DNA of 64,000 nt, taken from contig NZ_WIXO01000001.1 in NCBI RefSeq assembly GCF_009709575.1, positions 2,172,001-2,236,000 on the forward strand, given 5' to 3'. The stretch is from Streptomyces taklimakanensis (GTDB lineage Bacteria > Actinomycetota > Actinomycetes > Streptomycetales > Streptomycetaceae). This document shows positions 57,621-64,000 of this stretch, one piece after another. A program made the position numbers and the translations under genes. The notes under the pieces are model-generated. The model did not search any database and was not told where the DNA came from. It saw only the letters and a list, made by a program, of their open reading frames with translations. Every line of letters begins with the position of its first letter. The first letter of the stretch is position 1.

Positions 57621-60197
57621 CTACTCCGTCGCGATCGCGTTCAACACGTTCATCCGCCCGGCCCGGAACGCCGGCACCAGCGCCGCCACCAACCCCACCA
57701 GCGCGGCCCCCACGAACACCACCGCGATCGTCGACCACGGCACCTGGAGGACCTTGAGCCCCTCCAGGGCCAGCAGCCGCTGCGCCGCCACACCCCAGCC
57801 CAGGCCCAGACCCAGCCCCAGCACCGCGCCGAACAGCGCGATCACCACCGACTCCAGCCGGATCATCCGCCGCAGCTGCCGTCGCGACAGGCCGATCGCC
57901 CGCATCAGGCCGATCTCGCGCGTCCGCTCCACCACCGACAGCGCCAACGTGTTCACCACCCCCAGGATCGCCACCACGATCGCCAGCGCCAGCAGCCCGT
58001 AGACCATGTTGAGCAACTGCCCCACCTGGTCCTCCAGCAACTCCTTGTAATCCGCCTGATTGCGGACCGTGTACTGCGGGAACGGCTCCAGCTCGCTCTT
58101 CAACGCCGCGTACGCCGCGTCCTCCCGACCGTCCTCCGCCTTCGCGAACACGATCATGTTCAGCGGCATCCGGTCCTCGGCCACGTACCGCTCGGCCGTC
58201 GCGGTGCTCAGGTACATCGCGCCCTGATCCACGCTCGTGTCCGCGGCCGTGATCGCCCGGACCGTCAGCGCCGCCGTACCGCCACGCTCGAAGTCCACCT
58301 CGATCCGGTCACCGACCTCGACACCGTGCCGGTCCGCGAAGTCCTCCGGCACCGACATCGCGTCCCGCCCGTACGCGTCGGCCAACTCGCCGGAGACCGT
58401 CTCCACCCGCAGGTCACTCGCGTACGTCGGAGAGGCCGCCGTCACCGCCCGCGCCACCGACCCACCGTCCGGAGGCGACAACCGCGCCTCCAACATCCGG
58501 TACTCCGTGACGTGCTCGACTCCCTCGGTCGACCGCAGCCGCTCCACCGCCTCCGGCACGATCGGCTGGTACGTGTCCGACTGCACGATGAAGTCCGCCC
58601 CCACCGTCCGGTCCAGCTCGTCGCTCGCCGACGCCACCAGCGACGCGCCCACCACCGACAACGACGCCACCAACGCCAACCCGATCATCAGCGCCGCACC
58701 CGTCGCCCCCGTACGGCGCGGATTGCGCAGCGCGTTCCGCTCCGCCATCCGCCCCACCGGACCGAACACCCGCAGCACCACCGCGCCCAGCACCCGCACC
58801 AGGAAGGCCGCCAGCAGCGGACCGACCAGCACGAAACCCACCAGCGTCAGCACCACGCCCAGCCCCAGGAACGCCGACCCCGTCGACGCCTCCCCGGAAC
58901 CCGCCGCCACCACCAGCGCACCCGCGCCGGCCAGCGACAACACCGCGCCCACGGTCGAACGGACCCGGCCCACCCGGCTCCCCGCCGCCGGCAGACCGTC
59001 GTCCCGCAGCGCCGCCATCGGCGAGATCCGCCCCGCGCGACGCGCCGGAAGGTACGCCGCCAGCACCGTCACCACGACGCCCAGTGCCACGCCCACCACC
59101 GGCGTGGTCCACCTCACCGTCAGGTCGTCCGTGCTCAGGTTCATGCCGACCAGGCCCATCAGCTCCATCAGGCCGACGGCCAGCCCCACACCGGCGCCCA
59201 CTCCCAGCACCGACCCCAGCAGACCCAGCAACAACGCCTCGACCAGCACCGACCGGTTCACCTGCCGGCGGCTCGAACCGATCGCCCGCAACAGGCCGAT
59301 CTCCCGGGTGCGCTGCGCCACCAGCATCGAGAACGTGTTGACGATCAGGAACACGCCCACCAGCAGCGCGATGCCCGCGAAGCCCAGCAGCGCGTACTTG
59401 ATGACGTCCAGGAACGCCCCCAGGTCCTCCTGGCTCTCCGCCGCGTACTCCTCCTGCGTCTGGACCTTGTACCCGTCCGCGCCCAACGCGGCGACGACGT
59501 TCCGCTTCAGTTCCCCGTCACCGACGCCCTCGGCCGCCGTCACGTACACCGACGTGTACGCGTCCGAATCCCCCAGCAACCTCGTCTGCACCGTCTCGGT
59601 GTCGAAGTACACCACCGTCGCGCCCGGATTCGTCGACCGGAACGCCGCCACACCCACGATCTCGGAGCGGAAGTCGCCCAGCGCCGAGATCGTGCGCAGC
59701 TCATCGCCCAGCTCCAGGCCGTGCTTCTCCGCCGTGTCCGCGTCGATCACCGCCTCACCCTCGCCGCGCGGCAACCGGCCCGAGGTGACCTCCATCGACC
59801 GCTCGTCGACATCGCTCCAGTTGCTCGCGATCGTCGGGGCGCCGGTGGTGGACCCCACGTTCTCGTCGTCCTCGTTCACCACCGTCACGCTCGTGCTGAA
59901 CGCGCCACCGGAGACCGAGGCGACCCCCTCGACCCCCTCCAGCTCGTCCACCAGCGACGCCGGCACCGTCGCGGGCTTCCCCGTGTCCGGCACCTCGTCG
60001 TTCTCCGCCTCCCGGGAGGAGACCGTCACGTCCGCCGCCGTCTCCGAGAACAGCCGGTCGAACGTCGTGTTCATCGTGTCGGTGAAGACCAGCGTTCCGC
60101 ACACGAACGCCACCGACAGCACCACCGCGACACCGCTCAGCAGCATGCGGCCCTTGTGCGCCACGACATTGCGCAGCGAAGTCCTCAGAACGGTCAT
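57621..60197 (-). CDS. FtsX-like ABC permease (exporter 2)
   Basis: The 858-residue permease has the same layout as exporter 1: an N-terminal span (about 15-38), a MacB-type extracytoplasmic domain, three spans, a middle pair of spans, a second domain and a final FtsX block (YGLLALAIVVAILGVVNTLA; LMRAIGLSRRQLRRMIRLES). Its ATG overlaps the stop of the ATPase gene (ATGA), which couples translation. At the protein level it has diverged widely from the exporter 1 permease, in contrast to the ATPases, so substrate specificity may differ. Confidence 0.92.
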   Translation of the reverse strand: MTVLRTSLRNVVAHKGRMLLSGVAVVLSVAFVCGTLVFTDTMNTTFDRLFSETAADVTVSSREAENDEVPDTGKPATVPASLVDELEGVEGVASVSGGAFSTSVTVVNEDDENVGSTTGAPTIASNWSDVDERSMEVTSGRLPRGEGEAVIDADTAEKHGLELGDELRTISALGDFRSEIVGVAAFRSTNPGATVVYFDTETVQTRLLGDSDAYTSVYVTAAEGVGDGELKRNVVAALGADGYKVQTQEEYAAESQEDLGAFLDVIKYALLGFAGIALLVGVFLIVNTFSMLVAQRTREIGLLRAIGSSRRQVNRSVLVEALLLGLLGSVLGVGAGVGLAVGLMELMGLVGMNLSTDDLTVRWTTPVVGVALGVVVTVLAAYLPARRAGRISPMAALRDDGLPAAGSRVGRVRSTVGAVLSLAGAGALVVAAGSGEASTGSAFLGLGVVLTLVGFVLVGPLLAAFLVRVLGAVVLRVFGPVGRMAERNALRNPRRTGATGAALMIGLALVASLSVVGASLVASASDELDRTVGADFIVQSDTYQPIVPEAVERLRSTEGVEHVTEYRMLEARLSPPDGGSVARAVTAASPTYASDLRVETVSGELADAYGRDAMSVPEDFADRHGVEVGDRIEVDFERGGTAALTVRAITAADTSVDQGAMYLSTATAERYVAEDRMPLNMIVFAKAEDGREDAAYAALKSELEPFPQYTVRNQADYKELLEDQVGQLLNMVYGLLALAIVVAILGVVNTLALSVVERTREIGLMRAIGLSRRQLRRMIRLESVVIALFGAVLGLGLGLGWGVAAQRLLALEGLKVLQVPWSTIAVVFVGAALVGLVAALVPAFRAGRMNVLNAIATE

Positions 60198-60982
60198 GAC
60201 ACCCGCCCGAACGTGTCGAACTTCTTCATCCGGTCCAGCACAGCCTCCGCCGTCGGGCGCCGCATCTCGTCCACGATGCGGCCGTCCGCCAGATACAGCA
60301 CCCGATCCGCGTACGCCGCGGCCACCGGGTCGTGCGTCACCATCACGATCGTCTGGCCCAGCTCGTCCACCGAGCGCCGCAGGAAGCCCAGGACCTCGGC
60401 GCCGGAGCGCGAGTCGAGGTTGCCGGTCGGTTCGTCACCGAAGATGATCTCGGGGCGGGCGGCCAGGGCGCGGGCGACCGCCACGCGCTGCTGCTGGCCG
60501 CCGGAGAGCTGGTTGGGCCGGTGCCTGAGCCGCCCGGACAGGCCGACGGTCTCCACCACCCGATCCAGCCACTCCCGTTCCGGCTTGCGGCCGGCGATGT
60601 CCATCGGCAGCGTGATGTTCTCCAGCGCCGTCAACGTCGGCAGCAGGTTGAACGCCTGGAAGATGAACCCGATCTTGTCCCGACGCAACCGGGTGAGCTT
60701 CTTCTCCTTCAGGGAGGTGATCTCGGTGTCGCCGACCCACACCTGTCCGGACGTCACCGAGTCCAGTCCCGCCAGGCAGTGCATCAGCGTGGACTTGCCG
60801 GAACCCGACGGGCCCATGATCGCGGTGAACGCGCCCCGTGCGATGTCCACGTCCACGTGGTCCAGCGCCGTCACCCGCGTCTCGCCGGAGCCGTACGCCT
60901 TGACGACCTGCCGCGCCCGCGCGGCCACGGCCGTACTTCCTCCACTGCCCCCGGTCCTGGGATTCACCACAGCCGTTGTCAC
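60194..60982 (-). CDS. ABC transporter ATPase, MacB/LolD type (exporter 2)
   Basis: The 262-residue ATPase has the same motifs as the exporter 1 enzyme (GPSGSGKST, FQAFNLL, LSGGQQQR, FGDEP, MVTHD) and a stretch identical in amino acids from SLKEKKLTRL to VLGFLR. A GGAG site lies seven bases before the GTG at 60982. Its first 40 residues and the C-terminus differ from copy 1. The gene is leftward and overlaps the permease gene by four bases. Between it and tRNA-Gln lie 404 bp with several palindromes. Confidence 0.92.
   Translation of the reverse strand: MTTAVVNPRTGGSGGSTAVAARARQVVKAYGSGETRVTALDHVDVDIARGAFTAIMGPSGSGKSTLMHCLAGLDSVTSGQVWVGDTEITSLKEKKLTRLRRDKIGFIFQAFNLLPTLTALENITLPMDIAGRKPEREWLDRVVETVGLSGRLRHRPNQLSGGQQQRVAVARALAARPEIIFGDEPTGNLDSRSGAEVLGFLRRSVDELGQTIVMVTHDPVAAAYADRVLYLADGRIVDEMRRPTAEAVLDRMKKFDTFGRVS
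60378..60717 (-). repeat. Second copy of the 340-bp near-identical ATPase tract
   Basis: Reverse complement of the tract at 20165-20504, with four silent differences. The copies are 40 kb apart and in inverse orientation. Confidence 0.8.
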
Positions 60983-61386
60983 GGTATGTCTCCTATATCG
61001 ACTATGTAGGGTCGGAACTTCCCGGAAGTCCTCGACGTTGTCCGACTGAACGCGCGCTCGACGAGCGCGGATCCGGCACACACGAGCCTGCCGCCCCCGA
61101 ACCGGCGCCGCGATGGTGCCGGGCCCCGTGTCCGCCGGGGGGCCACCCCCACCCCACCTGTCCGGTAGCCCACTGCCAGCCTAGGGACGCCCCCACTTCC
61201 ACCTCGTCCTGCCACGGGACGAGGTGGGGGTAGGAGGAAGGGGGTATCTGCCCCTAGGGGAGTCACCCCCGAGGGTGCCCCCTTCCCCTACGTCAACCTC
61301 AAGCGGGAGCGACCCCGGACCGCCCCGGGGCATGACGAAGGGCCCACGACCCGAGAGGTCGTGAGCCCTTACATACGAGTGTGAAG
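60983..61386. other. Intergenic region with palindromes (exporter 2 leader; tRNA-Gln terminator)
   Basis: No gene is seen. A hairpin CCACCTCGTCC-N7-GGACGAGGTGG lies at 61199-61227, a perfect palindrome CCCCTAGGGG at 61251-61260, and a 14-bp stem-loop with one mismatch at 61338-61370 (loop CGAGA), which is the likely terminator of tRNA-Gln. The exporter 2 promoter is probably within 60990-61020, where TATAGG and TACATA occur. Confidence 0.5.
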
Positions 61387-61458
61387 CTCCCCCGCCAGGA
61401 CTCGAACCTGGACAAACGGCACCAAAAACCGTCGTGCTGCCAATTACACCACAGGGGA
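61387..61458 (-). tRNA. tRNA-Gln, anticodon UUG
   Basis: On the minus strand the gene reads TCCCCTG ... CGGGGGA as acceptor arms, with discriminator G and CCA not encoded. The anticodon stem ACGGT/GCCGT (one G-T pair) holds the loop TTTTGGT, anticodon TTG. The T-arm is CCAGG TTCGAGT CCTGG. Length is 72 nt. A hairpin 17 bp downstream is its probable terminator. Confidence 0.93.
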
Positions 61459-61465
61459 TGGCACA

Positions 61466-62167
61466 TCAGACCAAACCGGAAACCCTCTCGGGTTGCCGCT
61501 TGGCCCCCACTACTATGCCGTACCACCAGCCCTCGATGCGACGGTATAGGTCGGCGCCGTCTCGTACACGAACGACGAGGCACCCTCGGTACTCGTCTCC
61601 GACGTTCTTGCGGGACGTCCTCGGATTGTGTTTCTTGAGCGTCGTCCTCTCGAACGACGAGGCGTCCACTCCCACCAGAACCGCCCAGAAGCGCTTCGCC
61701 GACTCGGCGTCCGCCGACTCGTGGATCATCAGCCGGAATTGCCACCTCTCCCTCACGATCCCGAGCAGCGAGAGCCACGCCAGGTACACCTGGATCATCG
61801 TCGGGTCACTGTTGACGAACACCACCTCCTCCCGCGTTCTGTGCGGCTTGCTCTTCGAACCCTCCGCCCAGTAGAGGCCCACCCCGGCCAGGAACAGCTC
61901 CCGGTCCGTCATGCGGCCGATCTCGTTGGCCGCGGCCAGCTTCGTCTGGTGACGCCTGATCGCCCGCTCCCGCCTGTGCGGCGCCCAGCGGGCCTCCCGC
62001 ATGCGGCGCAGCCGGTCGGGTGGCGTCGCGGGCCGGGGCAGATCCCGCACCCACAGCGACACCGAACTCTTCGACACGCCCAACTCGGCCGCGATCTCGT
62101 CGTACGTCCTCCCCGCCCGCCGCAGGGCGCGGGCGCGTTCCCGCGCCTCCGTCTTCGCCAAGGCCAT
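61466..62167 (-). CDS. HTH protein with LAGLIDADG-like C-terminal half
   Basis: The 233-residue protein begins with a helix-turn-helix (about residues 5-45: ERARALRRAGRTYDEIAAELGVSKSSVSLWV). The C-terminal part (about 90-225) resembles a split LAGLIDADG-type endonuclease domain: ELFLAGVGLYWAEGSKSK, VVFVNSDPTMIQVYLAWLSLLG, FRLMIHESADAESAKRFW and a basic TTLKKHNPRTSRKN. From memory, similar proteins occur in many actinobacteria with unknown role. The gene ends 7 bp upstream of tRNA-Gln in the same direction, so they are possibly co-transcribed. Confidence 0.75.
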   Translation of the reverse strand: MALAKTEARERARALRRAGRTYDEIAAELGVSKSSVSLWVRDLPRPATPPDRLRRMREARWAPHRRERAIRRHQTKLAAANEIGRMTDRELFLAGVGLYWAEGSKSKPHRTREEVVFVNSDPTMIQVYLAWLSLLGIVRERWQFRLMIHESADAESAKRFWAVLVGVDASSFERTTLKKHNPRTSRKNVGDEYRGCLVVRVRDGADLYRRIEGWWYGIVVGAKRQPERVSGLV

Positions 62168-62330
62168 GGCGTCAGCCTGGCATCGCGGAAGCGGGTGATG
62201 ACCGAAAACAGGGATGATTCAACAGTTCGAGTGATAGATGCCTGTTCTCCTGTTGTTCTCCCGTCATTCCTCTGTCACATGCGGGGGCTTTTGGGGCGGT
62301 GGCGCCCGAAAAACCGGTGGCGGGCGGTCG

Positions 62331-62336
62331 TAGGCT
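62331..62336 (+). promoter_or_regulatory. -10 box of the histidine kinase gene (probable leaderless mRNA)
   Basis: TAGGCT is followed by 7 nt and the ATG at 62344. No ribosome site is present. Confidence 0.55.
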
Positions 62337-62343
62337 GGGCGGT

Positions 62344-63771
62344 ATGACCGAGACGGGGGAAAGCGTCGAGGCCCGTGACCGGGGCCGTGCGCATCGAGGG
62401 CCACTGTGGTGGGAACGGCGCCGAAGCGCGGTGTTGGACGTGGTGCTCGCACTGGTGTCCGGCGTCGAGTGCGGCCTTCAGGGGGTTCCGTTCGCGCGTG
62501 AGGCCGGTGTCCCGGTGGGGTTGTCGGTCGGTCTGGGGGCATTGGCCGGGCTGACGCTGGTGCTGCGGCGGCGGTGGCCGATCGCGGTGGTGCTGGTGTC
62601 GATCGCGGTGACACCGACCGAGATGGGCGTCGTCCTGGCGGTGGTGTCCCTGTACACGCTGGCGGCGTCGGAGGTGCCGCGGCGGATCATCGCGCTGTTG
62701 TCGGGCATGCAGGCGTTGGGGACGCTGATCATCACCCTGGTGTCGGTGCGGAGCGACCTGGCGCCGGAGGGCTACGACCACGGGTCGCTGCGGTGGTTCG
62801 TCCCGGTGCTCTCGCTGGTGTTGGTGCTGGGGGTGACGGCTCCGCCGGTGCTGCTGGGCCTGTACGTGGGGGCGCGGCGGCGGTTGGTGGAGAGCCTGCG
62901 GGAGCGGGCGGACGGCCTGGAGCGGGAGCTGACGCTGCTGGCGGACCGTGCCGAGGAGCGCGCGGAGTGGGCTCGGAACGAGGAGCGGACGCGGATCGCG
63001 CGTGAGATGCACGATGTGGTGGCGCACCGGGTGAGTCTGATGGTGGTGCACGCCGCGGCGTTGCAGGCGGTGGCCCTGAAGGATCCGGAGAAGGCGTCGA
63101 GGAACGCGGCGCTGATCGGTGACATGGGGCGGCAGGCGTTGACGGAGCTGCGGACGATGCTGGGGGTGCTGCGTTCACACGAGGTGAAGCCGGCGGTGTC
63201 GGGCGGTTCGGACGGGGGTGGCCGGGAGACGGACGGGGGCGTTCCGGAGGAGCGCCCGTTGGCGCGGGTCGCGGAGGTCGTGGGGGCGGCCGCCGCCGCG
63301 GGGCGGGGCGCGGCGCGGCGGTCGTTCGACGGCGGGGCCGGTGGGCCGGCGCCGGGGCCCGGCGAGGGGGACGGCTCGGGTCCGTGCCTGGGTGATCTGG
63401 AGGCCCTGGTGGGGCAGTCGCGGGCGGCGGGGATGGCCGTGGAGCTCTCGGTGGAGGGGGAGGTGCGGTCGTACGCCTGGCGGGTGGAGCAGACGGCGTA
63501 CCGGGTGGTGCAGGAGGCGTTGACGAACGTGCACAAGCACGCGGGCGGCGCGCGTACGCGGGTGCGGCTGGCGCACCGCGCCGGTGAGGTGGCGGTGTCG
63601 GTGGAGAACGAGGCGCCGGTGGCGGGCGTGCGCGACGCGGGGCTGCCCAGTGGGGGGAACGGCCTGGTCGGGATGCGCGAACGGGTGACGGCGCTGGGTG
63701 GGGGGTTCGTGTCGGGGGCGACGGAGTCGGGCGGTTTCCGGGTGTCGGCGGTGATTCCGGCCCGGGGGTGA
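62344..63771 (+). CDS. NarL-type sensor histidine kinase (HisKA_3)
   Basis: The 475-residue protein has five or six N-terminal membrane segments (about residues 28-175), a coiled-coil linker, the dimerisation/phosphoacceptor block NEERTRIAREMHDVVAHRVSLMVV with the His, a Gly-rich insert of about 60 residues, and an HATPase (YRVVQEALTNVHKHAG; GNGLVGMRERV). It is of the desensitising two-component class that works with LuxR-type regulators. No response-regulator gene follows: the next gene is on the other strand. It is therefore an orphan, or its partner lies outside the window. Confidence 0.92.
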   Translation: MTETGESVEARDRGRAHRGPLWWERRRSAVLDVVLALVSGVECGLQGVPFAREAGVPVGLSVGLGALAGLTLVLRRRWPIAVVLVSIAVTPTEMGVVLAVVSLYTLAASEVPRRIIALLSGMQALGTLIITLVSVRSDLAPEGYDHGSLRWFVPVLSLVLVLGVTAPPVLLGLYVGARRRLVESLRERADGLERELTLLADRAEERAEWARNEERTRIAREMHDVVAHRVSLMVVHAAALQAVALKDPEKASRNAALIGDMGRQALTELRTMLGVLRSHEVKPAVSGGSDGGGRETDGGVPEERPLARVAEVVGAAAAAGRGAARRSFDGGAGGPAPGPGEGDGSGPCLGDLEALVGQSRAAGMAVELSVEGEVRSYAWRVEQTAYRVVQEALTNVHKHAGGARTRVRLAHRAGEVAVSVENEAPVAGVRDAGLPSGGNGLVGMRERVTALGGGFVSGATESGGFRVSAVIPARG

Positions 63772-63784
63772 CGCCTGGGCGAGC

Positions 63785-63808
63785 GGGCCTGGGCCTGGGC
63801 CTGGGCCT
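63785..63808 (+). repeat. Tandem hexamer (GGGCCT)x4
   Basis: Four exact copies of a 6-bp unit directly follow the histidine kinase gene. Confidence 0.9.
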
Positions 63809-63837
63809 GCGGGCGTCGTCCCCGGTCCGGGGGCGGG

Positions 63838-64000
63838 TCAGCCGGGGTCGCGGGGAAGGCGGATGGGCTGGGTGCCGGTGACCAGGGTGGTGAGGGCGGC
63901 GTCGACGGTGGGGCCGAGGTACCAGTCGCCGGTGTGGTCGATGCTGTAGACGCGGCCCTGGAGGTCGACGGCGAGGAGGGCGTTGCCGTTGTCCTCCTCC
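63838..64000 (-). CDS. C-terminal part of a leftward gene, cut by the window edge
   Basis: Only the last 53 codons lie inside the window. The translated end contains ALLAVDLQGRVYSIDHTGDWYLGP and finishes QPIRLPRDPG. This beta-strand style recalls the C-terminal part of SUKH/SMI1-KNR4-like proteins, which include immunity proteins, but too little is visible to name it. Confidence 0.6.
   Translation of the reverse strand, partial: EEDNGNALLAVDLQGRVYSIDHTGDWYLGPTVDAALTTLVTGTQPIRLPRDPG

Overview
The window is Streptomyces chromosomal DNA. It is very GC-rich, its genes start at ATG or GTG with GGAGG-type ribosome sites or no leader at all, and it carries families typical of the genus. These include a tRNA-Leu with a UAA anticodon (the developmental tRNA bldA), resuscitation-promoting-factor muralytic enzymes, DUF4190, DUF6479 and roadblock proteins, and a mfd/eno/divIC/ppx core region. 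Most of it looks like ordinary core chromosome. A block of about 7 kb (roughly 11.8-19.3 kb) beside bldA has accessory character.

Layout. 1-11.5 kb: promoter of an off-window leftward gene, a membrane protein, a RpiR/SIS regulator, cystathionine beta-synthase, an SGNH esterase, a thiolase, a membrane-anchored protein, a Bax-inhibitor-like channel, a secreted choice-of-anchor-C protein and a short-chain dehydrogenase. 11.8-18 kb: ten leftward genes, with an XRE-TPR regulator at the upstream end. They include a 55-codon membrane peptide, a gene with a TTA codon, a roadblock protein, a small protein ending in CxxCHxxCH, a SAM methyltransferase and an APH-fold kinase. 18-19.5 kb: small orphan reading frames and bldA. 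19.9-23.3 kb: MacB/FtsX-type ABC exporter 1. 23.5-33.3 kb: cyclopropane-fatty-acid-synthase-like enzyme, type II NADH dehydrogenase with Rex-like operators, the eno-divIC-DUF501-ppx group, and two Rpf/LysM muralytic enzymes. A c-di-AMP (ydaO) riboswitch precedes one of the two. 33.4-49 kb: P450, MFS exporter, VanZ, two DUF4190 paralogues, MazG, a SurA-like lipoprotein, an acyltransferase, a polysialyltransferase-like plus GT2 pair, a Ser/Thr kinase with a coupled membrane partner, a degenerate N6-methylase-like protein and a lipoprotein. 49.2-57.4 kb: a coupled CocE hydrolase/ATP-grasp pair, an aldo-keto reductase and mfd. 57.6-61 kb: ABC exporter 2. 61.4-64 kb: tRNA-Gln, an HTH protein with a LAGLIDADG-like C-terminal half, a NarL-type histidine kinase and the end of a further gene.

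Connections. Several regulatory layers meet here: bldA and a nearby TTA-containing gene, redox control (Rex-like sites at the NADH dehydrogenase), c-di-AMP control of a spore/cell-wall lytic enzyme, and at least five genes with a -10 box 6-7 nt before the start codon, as in leaderless transcripts. The two ABC ATPase genes share a 340-bp tract with only four differences although their flanks have diverged, which suggests gene conversion. Coordinates and starts were read by eye. Homology calls rest on motif and family recognition, not on database searches.
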